Part shown: one piece after another, positions 15,909 to 26,510 of the stretch
Layout: every line of letters starts with the position of its first letter
Position numbering within the stretch: position 1 is the first letter of the stretch
NCBI GenBank assembly: GCA_024689605.1
Contig: JAILDD010000006.1
Location: forward strand, 1-47,666
Length of the DNA: 47,666 bases
Direction: 5' to 3'
Source: Lachnospiraceae bacterium
Lineage (GTDB): Bacteria > Bacillota_A > Clostridia > Lachnospirales > Lachnospiraceae
The notes under the pieces: model-generated
Seen by the model: the letters and a program-made list of their open reading frames with translations, nothing else
Database searches by the model: none
What the model was told of the DNA's origin: nothing
Made by a program: the position numbers and the translations under genes

Positions 15909-17492
15909 ATGCAGGCCGTACTGACAACAAAACAGACAAAAGCCCTTGAGGAATACCTGAAAGAAACAGCGGGTGTTCCTTCTTTACTTTTAATGGAATA
16001 TGCTTCATCGGCTGTCTTTGAGGCGGTAATGAAGTATGCGGAGCATGAGGTGCTGGTTTTTGCAGGTACCGGGAATAATGGCGCTGATGGTCTGGCAGTT
16101 GCAAGGATGCTTGCAAACTCGGGTATAGACGTTACTGTATGTGTTATTGGAACTACAGAAAGAGCAAGCTCGGAATGGCAGACACAAAAGCATATTCTGG
16201 ATTCACTGTATGAAAAAAGAGTTTCATTTATAGGGCTCGAAAGCCTGGATAAGAATAAAAAGTATGATGTCATAGTAGATGCATTATTGGGAATAGGACT
16301 GAACAGACCGGTTTTCGACAGATACAAAGATGCTGTCTACTGCATAAATTCCTTAAAAATAGAAAAAGGGAGTAAAGTTATATCTGTAGATATACCTACA
16401 GGACTTTCGTCTGATACGGGGGATGTTTTAGGATATGCGGTATATGCTGATGAAACTGTGACTTTTTTTGCATTGAAGAGAGGCTGCCTACTGTCAAAAG
16501 GCAGGACATTTACCGGCAGGGTTCAGCTGGTTGAGGATCTTGCAGTGGACACTCCCGATATTGAAACGCTGTACTGTAGTGGGATTTTTCCTGGAAATGC
16601 GGTTTCTGCAGAACTGCTGGCTGTACATCCGGATGAAGAAGATATTAAAGATCTAATGTACCGGGATCCCTCCGGCAATAAATCCGGTTTCGGAAAAATA
16701 TTATGTGTCTGCGGATCTAAGGGAATGCCCGGGGCATGTATACTGAACGCAAGGGCCTGCTTTGCTGCCGGTGCAGGTATGGCGAAGGTGGTTTCATACA
16801 GTGACAACCTTCCTATGCTGATGCATGAGATACCGGAGGCAATGTTTGCTGCATATGACAAAATACCGTACAGTGAACTGGAAGAAGCAGTCGGCTGGTG
16901 TGACTGCATAGTTATGGGCTGCGGCCTGGGAAAAAATGCGGTGATAATGGACAGTATATTTGAAATCGCCCTGGCCAAGGATAAGCCGATGGTCATTGAC
17001 GCAGACGGGCTTAACCATCTGGCTGAAAATATGGATCATTTGAAGGCCAGGAAAGAAAAGGGACTGGTTACTGTAATAACGCCTCATCCCGGTGAATGGA
17101 ACAGACTGTTTCCGGATATTTCATGTGGCAGTCCGGAAACTGTTGACAGAACTGCCACCGAAACGGGATGCATTATCGTTGCGAAGAATGCTACTACAAT
17201 AACAGCAGACGGCGGAAAACTGGTTTACCTGAATGATACCGGAAATGACGGCATGGCTGTAGCCGGAAGCGGGGATGTTTTAAGCGGTTTTATTGCCACG
17301 TTTCTGGCTAAGTTCATGAAATCTGGTTATTCAGATGCTGACCTTTGCAGGACCGTAGCTGCTGCGGTATGGCTCCATGGACGGGCAGGTGATATTGCAG
17401 CGAAAGAAAAGGGGAATGCAGCAATGCTTCCGTCGGATCTGATAAGTTTGCTTCCGAATGCATATAAGGAAGCCGGGAGGAATATATGTTAA
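15909..17492 (+). CDS. nnrD: Bifunctional NAD(P)H-hydrate epimerase / ADP-dependent dehydratase
   Basis: Metabolite-repair enzyme of 527 residues that restores damaged NADH/NADPH hydrates. The epimerase (YjeF_N) domain spans about 1-215, with LLLMEYASSA and AGTGNNGADGLAVARML. The ribokinase-like dehydratase domain spans about 235-520, with PHPGEWNRLFP and DGMAVAGSGDVLSGF. Domain order matches the common bacterial fusion. The start fits the family, but no Shine-Dalgarno is visible; TATAAA at 15892-15897 lies 11 bases before the ATG, hinting at a very short leader. The end overlaps alr by 7 bases (ATATGTTAA), implying translational coupling. Confidence 0.93.
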   Translation: MQAVLTTKQTKALEEYLKETAGVPSLLLMEYASSAVFEAVMKYAEHEVLVFAGTGNNGADGLAVARMLANSGIDVTVCVIGTTERASSEWQTQKHILDSLYEKRVSFIGLESLDKNKKYDVIVDALLGIGLNRPVFDRYKDAVYCINSLKIEKGSKVISVDIPTGLSSDTGDVLGYAVYADETVTFFALKRGCLLSKGRTFTGRVQLVEDLAVDTPDIETLYCSGIFPGNAVSAELLAVHPDEEDIKDLMYRDPSGNKSGFGKILCVCGSKGMPGACILNARACFAAGAGMAKVVSYSDNLPMLMHEIPEAMFAAYDKIPYSELEEAVGWCDCIVMGCGLGKNAVIMDSIFEIALAKDKPMVIDADGLNHLAENMDHLKARKEKGLVTVITPHPGEWNRLFPDISCGSPETVDRTATETGCIIVAKNATTITADGGKLVYLNDTGNDGMAVAGSGDVLSGFIATFLAKFMKSGYSDADLCRTVAAAVWLHGRAGDIAAKEKGNAAMLPSDLISLLPNAYKEAGRNIC

Positions 17493-18619
17493 ATACAGAA
17501 CGCGTAAGTGCTACAGTAGATTTAAAAAATATAAAGGAAAACATACTGGCTGTTGCCGAACGTATTCCTGATGATACGAAGATAATGGCTGTAATAAAGG
17601 CTGACGGCTATGGGCATGGAGCAGTAGCTGTGGCGCGGACTCTTGCAGATGTGGACTCGCTTTGGGGCTATGCAGTAGCTACCATAGATGAGGCTATGGA
17701 GATAGTCCATATAGGCTGTGACAAACCTATACTCATTTTGGGGTATGTAGCTCCTGCAATGTACGGAATGGCTGTTGCCAATGGCATAAGGATACCGATA
17801 TTTGACCTGCATTCCGCATCCAAGATAAATGCCGTTGCCTCTCAGCTGGGGAAAAAATGTAAGGTACATATCAAAGTTGACACCGGCATGGGACGTATAG
17901 GCATCACTCCGAACAAACGCGGTCTCGAATTCGTGGAACAGGTCAGTTATATGAGCGGTATCGAGATAGAAGGTATTTTTACTCATTTTGCAAGAGCTGA
18001 TGAAACTGATAAATCTGCGGCATATGAACAGCTGAATTCCTTTAAGGAGTTTACGGACGAAATAGAGAAAATAGGTATAAATATACCACTCAAGCATTGT
18101 GCAAACAGTGCGGCAATAATCGATATGCCTGAGCTTCATTTTGATATAGTAAGATCCGGGATCATAACCTACGGACTATGGCCTTCTGATGAAGTAAATA
18201 AGGACAGTATCAGAATAAAGCCTGCAATGGAGATAAAAAGCTCTGTAATATTCATCAAAGATGTGCCGGCCGGTACTGCCATAAGCTACGGAGGGACCTA
18301 TGTAACAGACAAGGAGACCAGAATAGCTACTGTTTCCATCGGCTATGCAGACGGTTTTCCCAGGAGCCTTTCAAATAAGGGTGTAGTTCTGATAAGAGGG
18401 CAGAGATACAACGTAGTAGGCCGCGTGTGCATGGACCAGCTAATGGTGGATATAAAAATGAATGATGAGATATCCGTTGGTGATATCGTTACCGTGGTAG
18501 GCAGGGACGGTGAAGAAGAAATAACAATGGATGAATTTGCGATGCTTTCGGACCGCATCAATTACGAGGCAGTATGTGATATCGGGAAACGGGTTCCCAG
18601 GGTTTACCGCAGAGGATAA
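17486..18619 (+). CDS. alr: Alanine racemase
   Basis: PLP enzyme that interconverts L- and D-alanine, supplying D-Ala for peptidoglycan. At 377 residues it has the normal family length. The PLP lysine is in AVIKADGYGHG (Lys38). The second catalytic base is the Tyr of SYGGTY. Other family motifs are HIKVDTGMGRIG, YADGFPRSLS and GRVCMDQLMVD. The ATG overlaps the end of the preceding gene and is preceded by GGGAGGA. Confidence 0.95.
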   Translation: MLNTERVSATVDLKNIKENILAVAERIPDDTKIMAVIKADGYGHGAVAVARTLADVDSLWGYAVATIDEAMEIVHIGCDKPILILGYVAPAMYGMAVANGIRIPIFDLHSASKINAVASQLGKKCKVHIKVDTGMGRIGITPNKRGLEFVEQVSYMSGIEIEGIFTHFARADETDKSAAYEQLNSFKEFTDEIEKIGINIPLKHCANSAAIIDMPELHFDIVRSGIITYGLWPSDEVNKDSIRIKPAMEIKSSVIFIKDVPAGTAISYGGTYVTDKETRIATVSIGYADGFPRSLSNKGVVLIRGQRYNVVGRVCMDQLMVDIKMNDEISVGDIVTVVGRDGEEEITMDEFAMLSDRINYEAVCDIGKRVPRVYRRG

Positions 18620-18625
18620 AGACAG

Positions 18626-19948
18626 ATGAATGTATCATATGATCAGTTTTTTCATGAAATCAGGTTTATGGTTCTTTTTCTTGTTTTTTCCATGGTGATA
18701 AACGGTCTGTTTACGGCCTATCTGGCTGCGCTTTCGGCTTTATCCCAGGATGACGAGGATACGCTTGATGAAAGACGTGCATCTGTAAAGGACCATCCGG
18801 AAAAACTCATCTGTACCGGACTGGTACTGCTGGTTCCTTTTGATTTTTCATTTGTATATTTTCTTTTCCGCAGTACGGCGGCTTTTCCGGTAAGCTATCC
18901 GGTGGTGTTTGATATTCTTATATTAATAGCTATTTTTATCGTATGGGGAATAATTGGGATAATGTTCCCATTCTATCTGGGGCGTTTTCATCATCTCAGG
19001 TTTGCTGAAAAACTTTATTCAATATGGCATATATTGTCGGTGGTTCTGACGCCTTTTGTTTTTACCATAAATCTTTTTTCCGGGCTTTTAGCCGGGATAT
19101 TTGGTGTAAGGCGTAATCCGGCAGACGACAATGTTACTGAGGATGAGATACTTGCGATAGTCAATGAGGGACAGGAGAGCGGTACCATAGAAGAAAGCGA
19201 AGCAAGGATGATAAATAATATCTTTGAGCTTTCCGAAACCGAAGCATCCAGCATACAGGTTCCGAGAAACAAAATCGCAGCTTTTGAGGATACAGTCAAG
19301 CTGAAAGATGCTCTTAAGGATATTCTGAATTCAAGTTATTCCCGGTATCCCGTTTATCATGAAGACATAGACCACATTATAGGGATACTTCACATCAAGG
19401 ATGCGGTCAGGCTTCTGGAGCAGAATCCTAAGCGCAATCCTGCTCTTGCTGACATAAAGGATAGCCTTCTTGAAACATTTTTTGTCCCGGAGACTAAGAA
19501 TATAGATGACCTGTTCAGTGAGATGCAGTCGTCAAATACTCAGATGGTGATCGTGACAGATGAATATGGTCAGACATCGGGCATAATTTCCATGGAAGAC
19601 ATACTGGAAGAGATTGTCGGAAGCATAAGGGATGAATATGACAGGGAACGGGATATGATAACCGGTGACGGCGAGGTATATGAAATAGACGGATTCACAA
19701 GGCTTGATGACTTGAATGAACGGTTCGGCATTGATTTCGGTGAGTGTGAGTTTGAAACAATAAACGGTTATCTTACTGACAGGATGGGGCACATCCCTGA
19801 AGATAATGAGTATTTTGAAACTGATATAGACGGATATCATTTTGAGGTGCTGGAGGCTGCTGACAAGATCATAAAACTGGTAGGGTTAAGCCTCGTGAAT
19901 ACACAGGATGATACAGATAAGGGTACAGAAGAAGAGGGGGATGAGTAG
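18626..19948 (+). CDS. CNNM/CorC-type membrane protein with CBS pair
   Basis: Membrane protein of 440 residues of the HlyC/CorC family (DUF21, CBS pair, CorC_HlyC domain), linked in several bacteria to magnesium or cobalt transport. Hydrophobic helices lie near 12-38, 58-80, 90-115 and 130-150. The CBS pair is at about 200-325 (TEDEILAIVNEGQESGTIEE just before it, SRYPVYHEDIDHIIGILHIKD, GIISMEDILEEIVG). The C-terminal transporter-associated domain is at about 340-425, with a short acidic tail. The N-terminal DUF21 part is less typical than the CBS part. The old name hemolysin is misleading. GAGGA precedes the ATG, 6 bases after alr. Confidence 0.85.
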   Translation: MNVSYDQFFHEIRFMVLFLVFSMVINGLFTAYLAALSALSQDDEDTLDERRASVKDHPEKLICTGLVLLVPFDFSFVYFLFRSTAAFPVSYPVVFDILILIAIFIVWGIIGIMFPFYLGRFHHLRFAEKLYSIWHILSVVLTPFVFTINLFSGLLAGIFGVRRNPADDNVTEDEILAIVNEGQESGTIEESEARMINNIFELSETEASSIQVPRNKIAAFEDTVKLKDALKDILNSSYSRYPVYHEDIDHIIGILHIKDAVRLLEQNPKRNPALADIKDSLLETFFVPETKNIDDLFSEMQSSNTQMVIVTDEYGQTSGIISMEDILEEIVGSIRDEYDRERDMITGDGEVYEIDGFTRLDDLNERFGIDFGECEFETINGYLTDRMGHIPEDNEYFETDIDGYHFEVLEAADKIIKLVGLSLVNTQDDTDKGTEEEGDE

Positions 19949-19959
19949 CTTATAGTGGA

Positions 19960-19988
19960 TTGCGGGATAATACGGTTTATGGTATAAT
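19960..19988 (+). promoter_or_regulatory. Sigma-A promoter of yebC
   Basis: TTGCGG at 19960-19965, 17 bases, then a perfect TATAAT at 19983-19988. The ATG of yebC is 37 bases downstream with AGGAGG at 20014-20019. Confidence 0.75.
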
Positions 19989-20024
19989 TTTTAAGTTATG
20001 TAAATTAATTTTTAGGAGGTTTTT

Positions 20025-20753
20025 ATGTCAGGACATTCGAAATTTGCCAATATCAAGCACAAGAAGGAAAAAAATGATGCGGCTAAGGGCAAAATATTTA
20101 CGATATTAGGAAGAGAAATCGCTGTTGCCGTTAAGGAAGGCGGCCCGGATATAAATAACAATTTCAAACTGGCTACCGTGGTTCAGAAGGCAAAAGCAGC
20201 AAACATGCCCAATGAAACAATTGAAAGAGGCATTAAGAAAGCGGCCGGTGCCGGAAGTGATGTTAATTATGAGCATGTAACTTATGAGGGATATGGTCCC
20301 GGCGGAACTGCCATCATTGTTGAGGCTCTTACGGATAATAAGAACCGTACAGCAGCAAATGTAAGGTCAGCATTCACAAAGGGAACGGGCAGCATAGGAA
20401 CGCAGGGCTGTGTGTCATTTATGTTTGACCAGAAGGGCCAGATCATCATAGACAAAGAAGAATGTGAACTTGATGCGGATACCCTTATGGAAAAGGCTCT
20501 TGATGCAGGTGCTGATGATTTCAGTGAAGAGGATGATTCTTATGAAATTCTTACATCTCCGGATGCGTTTGATGAAGTGAGAAAAGCATTTGAAGATGAA
20601 AAGATTCCTATGGCCAGTGCCGAGGTGACAATGATCCCTCAGAACTATGTGGAAGTAACGGATCCTGACGCTGTCAAGAATCTTACAAGAATACTTGATC
20701 TTCTTGATGAAGATGATGATGTTCAGAATGTCTATACAAACTGGGATGAGTAA
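20025..20753 (+). CDS. yebC: YebC/PmpR (TACO1) family protein
   Basis: Protein of 242 residues from a highly conserved family long annotated as transcriptional regulators; more recent work points to a role in translation at difficult sequences such as polyproline. The signature start MSGHSKFANIKHKKEKNDAA and the central GYGPGGTAIIVEALTDN are unmistakable. It begins a new transcript (strong promoter and AGGAGG). The adjoining glycosyltransferase starts right at its stop codon. Confidence 0.95.
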   Translation: MSGHSKFANIKHKKEKNDAAKGKIFTILGREIAVAVKEGGPDINNNFKLATVVQKAKAANMPNETIERGIKKAAGAGSDVNYEHVTYEGYGPGGTAIIVEALTDNKNRTAANVRSAFTKGTGSIGTQGCVSFMFDQKGQIIIDKEECELDADTLMEKALDAGADDFSEEDDSYEILTSPDAFDEVRKAFEDEKIPMASAEVTMIPQNYVEVTDPDAVKNLTRILDLLDEDDDVQNVYTNWDE

Positions 20754-20754
20754 T

Positions 20755-21744
20755 ATGGAAATTGAAGAAAAAAGAGGCAGCTGCCTTTCGATAGTTGTGC
20801 CGTGCTATAACGAAGAAGAGATGCTTCCTACGACGGTTGATGTTCTCACGGGACTTATCGAGGGGATGATTTCTGAAGGAAAGATTTCCGAAAAGTCTTT
20901 TGTGCTTTTTGTAAATGACGGTTCGAAAGACAGGACTCTTCCTATGCTCAGGGAATATGCTAAAGACCGTAGACACGTATGTTTCGTTACGCTTTCTGCT
21001 AACAGGGGACATCAGAGCGCACTTATTGCAGGACTTATGGAAGCAAAAAAATATGCTGACATGATGATTTCTATTGATGCTGATCTGCAGGATGATGTGA
21101 ATGTTATCCGGGATATGGTAGATAAATTTCTTTCCGGAGCGGATATAGTTTATGGGGTTCGTTCCGGAAGGAAAACAGACTCTTTTTTCAAGAGGACTAC
21201 TGCTCAGATGTTTTATAAGCTTTTGGCTGCAATGGGTGTAAAGACTGTATATAACCATGCTGATTTCAGGCTTATGAGCAGGAGGGCAGTTGAGGCTCTT
21301 TCCGAATACAGGGAGAAGAACCTTTACATCAGGGGCATCATTCCTCAGCTTGGTTTTAAAACCGATGAAGTATGTTACGAGAGAAAAGCAAGAACCGCCG
21401 GAGAGTCAAAGTATCCTTTCCGCAAGATGCTGGCACTTGCACTGAACGGGATAACGTCCTTCAGCACAAAGCCTCTTCAGATGATAACCAGCATAGGGAT
21501 CGTGGTTCTTATTACCTGTTTTGCCGCGGCAGTTTATGCATTCATATCTTATTTTACGAATGATGTAGAGAGAGGCTGGACATCACTGATACTTTCCGTA
21601 TGGTTTCTTGGCGGTGTGCAGCTTTTGTCACTGGGAGTCATTGGTGAATATATAGGCAAGATTTATGCAGAAGTAAAGAGCAGGCCCCTCTATTTCATAG
21701 AGGATAGCGATATGTCCTCAGCTGGTGGTGCTGACGGAGACTGA
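20755..21744 (+). CDS. GT2 glycosyltransferase, polyprenyl-phosphate type (GtrB/DPM1-like)
   Basis: Predicted membrane glycosyltransferase of 329 residues that transfers a sugar to a polyprenyl phosphate on the inner face of the membrane. The GT-A fold shows SIVVPCYNEEEMLP, VNDGSKDRT and the metal-binding SIDADLQDD. Two C-terminal TM helices near 240-265 and 275-300 fit the GtrB/CsbB/YkcC group. The start is uncertain: ATG 20746 would overlap yebC by 8 bases and ATG 20755 lies just after its stop; neither has a strong Shine-Dalgarno, so coupling to yebC is likely. The sugar and acceptor cannot be read from sequence. Confidence 0.88.
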   Translation: MEIEEKRGSCLSIVVPCYNEEEMLPTTVDVLTGLIEGMISEGKISEKSFVLFVNDGSKDRTLPMLREYAKDRRHVCFVTLSANRGHQSALIAGLMEAKKYADMMISIDADLQDDVNVIRDMVDKFLSGADIVYGVRSGRKTDSFFKRTTAQMFYKLLAAMGVKTVYNHADFRLMSRRAVEALSEYREKNLYIRGIIPQLGFKTDEVCYERKARTAGESKYPFRKMLALALNGITSFSTKPLQMITSIGIVVLITCFAAAVYAFISYFTNDVERGWTSLILSVWFLGGVQLLSLGVIGEYIGKIYAEVKSRPLYFIEDSDMSSAGGADGD

Positions 21745-21755
21745 CCGGAGGTTTT

Positions 21756-23033
21756 ATGCTTTTTGCAAAGAAAAAAAATCTCAGATTTGATGAAATGGAG
21801 CATGTTGAAAGCCCTAATTTAAGTGAATTAGAGGCGACGCTTGATTTTCTTAAAAAGACTCCTGAAAAAAAGGAGGATGATGACAGTGCCGTATTACATC
21901 CTATGCCTGCCATAGAACCGCCTAAGATTGATGCTGACAAAAATACGGCTGTCGTGGGAGCAGATAAAGATGCAGATTCCTCATCTGCAGAGCAGGATAT
22001 AGCTTTTGAAGATGATGCTTCAGCTGATACTGCAGACGGTGACGCACCCATGGTTGATATTTCAGAAGAAATCATTAAAAAGGCAGAAGCGCTGAGGGAA
22101 AAGCAGCTCCTTAATGATTCGGTCAACACAGAGGCAGAACTTGCACTTAAAAAAGATGAGACAAATGTGACAAAGACTGCCGATGAAGCTGCTGACGTGC
22201 CGCAGAAAGAGGTTTCCGATGCTGTAAAGGCGGCTATGGCGCTCCAGGCTGAATATGAAGCCAAGAAAAAAGAAACGCCTATAGATCCTCGCAGAAGTCG
22301 TTTTATGAAGCGGCCCAGTTCACCTGTAAAAAAAGAAACAGAGCTGGCTGACGAGCAGCGGGAAAACGTTGAGGATGAAACAAAAGAATCTTCAGTTCCT
22401 GTATCTGATGAAAAAGCAAAATCAGATAAACCTGCAGAAGAAGCAGGTGAAGCGGCGGTGAATGATACTGATAAGGCTGATTACGGATCGGAGAGCGCTG
22501 AATCGGAAGAAATAGTCGCTGCAGAAGAAAAAACAAAAGACTCGGAGACAGCTGAACCGGAAGACTCGGAAAAAGCAGAATCCAACGATAAAGAGGAAGT
22601 TTCCGAAGAGTTGAAGGAAACAGAAGAAGCCGGCAGTAAAGATATTGAGGAAACGTCGGCTCCCACTATTGATGATAAAACTGCTGAGAATGCTGAAGTT
22701 TTAATCGATAGAGCTGATAGCATAAAAAATGAAGATACTGTCAACGAAAATGAAAAGACTGAAGAGAAAGCTCCGGTACCAAGGAGAAAAGCATCCAGTA
22801 CTGCAATAACCAGTAACCTGAAACTTCCAAATGATGTGATAGTGTCAAATATAGAGAGCAGTGCTCGTTCCATGGGAAAATATGCCGGTGCGGCAAAAAT
22901 AGCCAATCCGCTTCCTCATCCTAAGAAGCATATTACACGAAACATGGATTTTGATTATCCGGTATCTGCCGCACAGATGCATTTTGACATTGAGGATCTG
23001 AACGGCATGGATTTTTTTGATATTGATGACTGA
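21756..23033 (+). CDS. Acidic, mostly disordered protein of unknown function
   Basis: Protein of 425 residues with no family I recognise. The first 35 residues (basic MLFAKKKN, then a helical stretch ending in DFLKK) and the last 60 look ordered. The middle, about 40-355, is a low-complexity Glu/Asp/Lys/Ala stretch. The C-terminus closes with MHFDIEDLNGMDFFDIDD, an aromatic-acidic pattern typical of short binding motifs. It starts 11 bases after the glycosyltransferase with CCGGAGG, and ftsK starts 23 bases after its stop. Its composition closely resembles the linker of that FtsK, suggesting either shared origin or shared environment. No TM helix or signal is visible. Confidence 0.75.
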   Translation: MLFAKKKNLRFDEMEHVESPNLSELEATLDFLKKTPEKKEDDDSAVLHPMPAIEPPKIDADKNTAVVGADKDADSSSAEQDIAFEDDASADTADGDAPMVDISEEIIKKAEALREKQLLNDSVNTEAELALKKDETNVTKTADEAADVPQKEVSDAVKAAMALQAEYEAKKKETPIDPRRSRFMKRPSSPVKKETELADEQRENVEDETKESSVPVSDEKAKSDKPAEEAGEAAVNDTDKADYGSESAESEEIVAAEEKTKDSETAEPEDSEKAESNDKEEVSEELKETEEAGSKDIEETSAPTIDDKTAENAEVLIDRADSIKNEDTVNENEKTEEKAPVPRRKASSTAITSNLKLPNDVIVSNIESSARSMGKYAGAAKIANPLPHPKKHITRNMDFDYPVSAAQMHFDIEDLNGMDFFDIDD

Positions 23034-23056
23034 ATCTATCTGACAGGTTTTTTATA

Positions 23057-26000
23057 ATGGCTACAAAGAGAAGAACTTCATCTTCTTCCTCGTCAGGAAG
23101 AAAGAAAACAACAAAGAAAAGTACATCCGCCAGACGGAGCACGGTAAAGAAGGGCTCTGCTGCCTCTTCTTCAAGAAGAAAAAAGAGCAGCGGCGGTTCC
23201 CTTAGCGGAGATGATAAATTCCTTATTTTTATGCTGGTATCATTCTGTGTGCTGCTGGTGATTTTTTTATGTATGATCGGACTTATCAGCGGTGCTTTCG
23301 GGCCTGCGCTGAAAGCCTTTTTCGCCGGACTTTTTGGAATAATGGCATATATTCTGCCTGTTGTGTTTATGGGGTACATTATCTATCGTGCCCTTTTCAT
23401 CGACAACAGGATTCCTCTTGTCAAAAAAATAGGTGCTATTGCTTTTCTGGTTTTTTTCGGGATGATGGCATCGTTTGTCAGCAAAGCACCCTTTGATACT
23501 ATGGCTGGTATGACAGAGGGAAAGTACAGTCTTCTGTATCAGTCGGGAAAAGGCGGAGGCCTTTTGTTCGGCCTGCCGGCATACGGGTTTTACAATATAT
23601 TCGGGACAGCTGGTTCAGTGATCCTTCTTATACTGCTTATGATCATCAGCCTCGCGCTGTTTTTAGGACCTGATTTCTTTACTTATCTTGGATATATAAA
23701 AGATTTTCTTTTCAGCAGGGATTCTGTGCCGGAGGATGACTATTCAGAAGAAGAAAGAAGGGAGGCTCTTGAGAAGCGCAGGAGGCGTCTTGAAGAGAGG
23801 AAGCTTCGTAACGAGGAAAAAAGGGCGTTTAAGGAAGAAAAAGCCCTTGAACGGGAAGAAGCCAGAGAACGTTGGGCAAAGAAAAGACGGCAGAACAGAA
23901 CGGCTGAAGGTTTTGATGAGCCTGATGATGAGATACTCCAGGCGGAAGAAAATATCAGAGCTCAGGCTGAGGCGGCAAAGTGTAAAGAAGAGGCTGACAG
24001 ACGCAGGGAAGAAGCTGAGAATAAACGCAGGGAACAGCAGCTTAAGAAAGAACAGGCTGAGGATGCTGCAATTCTTGCAGGCAGCATGCGCAAGAATAAA
24101 GAAAAAGACAGAAAGAAGCCGGCAGCTTTTGTTTCTCCGGGCAAACTTGATGATATACATGAAATAACCATAATAGCAGATCCTACGGGATTCAAAAGCG
24201 ATTCTGCAGATCTCCTTCCCATAGGAATGAATGGTTCCGGAGAGCTGGGGGATATTACAGAAATCTCTGCTGTGGATATTCATGCCGTACCGGTGGCAAA
24301 TGATATGCCTTCTGTTGGCACTGCTGATGCACCGAAGCCTTCTGTTCCTGATAAAACAGAAGCGGAGGCGCCACTCATCATTAAGGTTAATGATGATTTT
24401 TCCCGTAAGGAAGAATCTTCTGAATCAATTTCAATTTCGGAGATTATTGCAGATGAGGATGTGAAAATAATATCTTCAGAGGTTACGGATCCGAATAAGT
24501 CGGCTGAAAGTTTATTCAGTGATAATACTGACGCTGTTAATGATGATGTAAAAGCTGTGGAATCTGAAATCAAAGGGGCAGCGGATCCGGATGATAAGAG
24601 AGATGAAGCTGAGGATAGTAAGAAAGATTCAGCAACTGAGACTGTGCAGGATAAGACTGAGGACAGGAATGAAGAAGCTGAAGAAACTACGAAAAAAGAT
24701 GGTGCTGAAAGTATCGAAAAAGATGCAACAGCCAATGATACTGATGGTAATTCGGATTCAGATAATGTCAATTTAAATGCAAAAGCAGAAGATGCAGTTA
24801 AAGAAAACCATGAGGAGGAAAAAACAGCTGAACCTGCACCACAGCAGGACATGAGGGCTTTCCTTCCTCCAGATCTTTCCGGCATGCCTACACCGGTAAC
24901 GGAGAGAACTCATCAGCAGGAGGACAAGGGGCCGGAAAAGAACGAAAGTGTTTCTTCCGGTACCGTCGGTGCTGATGTAAAAAAAGAAGAACCGGTAAAG
25001 CCTGCTAAAAAGAAAGGGGTTTATAAACATCCGGATGTATCGCTTTTAAAACTGAATGATATGAATAAAGGCGGAGATACGGATGAAAGCCTTAAGGAAA
25101 CTGCCGTACTTCTGCAGGAGACACTTAAGACTTTTGGTGTAAAGGCGACAGTTGAGCATATCAGCCAGGGACCTTCAGTTACACGTTTCGAATTAAAGCC
25201 TGAACCTGGAACCAAGGTCAATAAGATTTTGAATCTGACTGATGATATCAAGCTTAATCTTGCAGCGCAGGATGTGAGGATAGAAGCGCCTATTCCGGGA
25301 AAGGCTGCAGTAGGAATAGAGATACCAAATAAGGAAAAGATACCGGTTCTTATCAGGGACCTTATCGACAGCAAGGACTATAAAGCATCAACGGCGAATC
25401 TCACATATGCTGTAGGAAAGGATATAACAGGCAAGATCATTATCTCCGATATTGCAAAGATGCCGCATCTGCTGGTTGCAGGTTCCACAGGGTCAGGTAA
25501 GTCTGTATTTATTAATACGCTTATTTTAAGCCTGCTTTATAAATCTTCGCCTGAGGATGTTAAACTTATTATGATCGATCCCAAGGTGGTAGAACTGTCG
25601 GTGTATAACGGTATCCCGCATCTGCTTCTTCCTGTGGTTTCGGATCCGAGACAGGCTAATGCGGCACTTGCGTGGGCTGTTGCGGAAATGATGAGAAGAT
25701 ATAAGGCATTTTCTGATTTTTCTGTCCGTGATATGAGAAGCTATAATGAAAAGGCTGCCGGAAACGGCGTGGATAAGCTGCCGCATATCGTAATAATCGT
25801 AGACGAGCTTGCCGATCTGATGATGGTTGCACAGAAGGACGTTGAAGCATCCATATGCCGTCTGACACAGCTTGCAAGAGCTGCCGGAATTCACCTTATA
25901 ATTGCAACGCAGCGTCCCAGCGTGGATGTCATCACGGGACTTATCAAGGCTAATATGCCAAGCCGTCTTGCTTTCAGGGTATCATCAGGCGTGGATTCAA

Positions 26001-26485
26001 GAACCATACTGGATACCGTGGGCGCTGAGAGACTGTTAGGCAATGGTGATATGCTTTTCCATCCTCAGAGCTTCAATAAGCCTCTTCGTGTACAGGGGGC
26101 ATATGTTTCTGATGACGAAGTAAATGCTGTGGTTGATTTCTTAAAGAAAAATGCCGGTGATGATGTTTACGATAATGAGGTTGCAGAAAAGATATCCAGC
26201 ATGGCAAATTCGGAAAGTACATCAGCTTCATCGTCAGATGGTGCAACAGCCGAACCCGGTAAGGATTACGATGCATATTTTGCTGATGCCTGCCGTTTTG
26301 TAGTTGAAAAGCAGAAAGCATCTGCCAGCATGTTGCAAAGAGTATTCAAAGTAGGATATAATCGTGCGGCACGTATGGTGGACCAGATGGAAGAGGCCGG
26401 AGTTATAGGATCGGAAGAGGGAACCAATCCAAGAAAGGTACTCATGGATAAGAGTGCGCTTGAGGATTTCCTTAACAGTATATAA
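23057..26485 (+). CDS. ftsK: DNA translocase FtsK/SpoIIIE with very long charged linker
   Basis: ATP-driven DNA pump for chromosome segregation at the septum, 1142 residues (B. subtilis SpoIIIE and SftA are about 790-950). After a basic Ser/Lys-rich start, four TM helices lie within about 50-220. A strongly charged Arg/Glu helical region (about 225-345) and an acidic low-complexity stretch (to about 640) follow. The motor domain covers about 655-1040, with Walker [10 protein letters not shown] near 808-816, Walker [14 protein letters not shown], and the [18 protein letters not shown] region. A winged-helix gamma domain (about 1075-1142) reads DNA polarity signals. The fhs gene follows after 25 bases. 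Confidence 0.95.
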   Translation: MATKRRTSSSSSSGRKKTTKKSTSARRSTVKKGSAASSSRRKKSSGGSLSGDDKFLIFMLVSFCVLLVIFLCMIGLISGAFGPALKAFFAGLFGIMAYILPVVFMGYIIYRALFIDNRIPLVKKIGAIAFLVFFGMMASFVSKAPFDTMAGMTEGKYSLLYQSGKGGGLLFGLPAYGFYNIFGTAGSVILLILLMIISLALFLGPDFFTYLGYIKDFLFSRDSVPEDDYSEEERREALEKRRRRLEERKLRNEEKRAFKEEKALEREEARERWAKKRRQNRTAEGFDEPDDEILQAEENIRAQAEAAKCKEEADRRREEAENKRREQQLKKEQAEDAAILAGSMRKNKEKDRKKPAAFVSPGKLDDIHEITIIADPTGFKSDSADLLPIGMNGSGELGDITEISAVDIHAVPVANDMPSVGTADAPKPSVPDKTEAEAPLIIKVNDDFSRKEESSESISISEIIADEDVKIISSEVTDPNKSAESLFSDNTDAVNDDVKAVESEIKGAADPDDKRDEAEDSKKDSATETVQDKTEDRNEEAEETTKKDGAESIEKDATANDTDGNSDSDNVNLNAKAEDAVKENHEEEKTAEPAPQQDMRAFLPPDLSGMPTPVTERTHQQEDKGPEKNESVSSGTVGADVKKEEPVKPAKKKGVYKHPDVSLLKLNDMNKGGDTDESLKETAVLLQETLKTFGVKATVEHISQGPSVTRFELKPEPGTKVNKILNLTDDIKLNLAAQDVRIEAPIPGKAAVGIEIPNKEKIPVLIRDLIDSKDYKASTANLTYAVGKDITGKIIISDIAKMPHLLVAGSTGSGKSVFINTLILSLLYKSSPEDVKLIMIDPKVVELSVYNGIPHLLLPVVSDPRQANAALAWAVAEMMRRYKAFSDFSVRDMRSYNEKAAGNGVDKLPHIVIIVDELADLMMVAQKDVEASICRLTQLARAAGIHLIIATQRPSVDVITGLIKANMPSRLAFRVSSGVDSRTILDTVGAERLLGNGDMLFHPQSFNKPLRVQGAYVSDDEVNAVVDFLKKNAGDDVYDNEVAEKISSMANSESTSASSSDGATAEPGKDYDAYFADACRFVVEKQKASASMLQRVFKVGYNRAARMVDQMEEAGVIGSEEGTNPRKVLMDKSALEDFLNSI

Positions 26486-26510
26486 TATATTCAAAACACA
26501 GGAGGTCAAA

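Noticed and set aside
20695..20754. Longer start for the glycosyltransferase inside yebC
   Set aside because: The added Met-rich stretch is the out-of-frame reading of the Asp-rich end of YebC; the GT2 fold starts right after 20755.
23744..24283. Minus-strand Phe/Leu-rich open frame of 179 codons that looks like a membrane protein
   Set aside because: It is the complement of the Lys/Glu/Arg-rich linker of FtsK; such codons read as Phe/Leu/Ser on the other strand.
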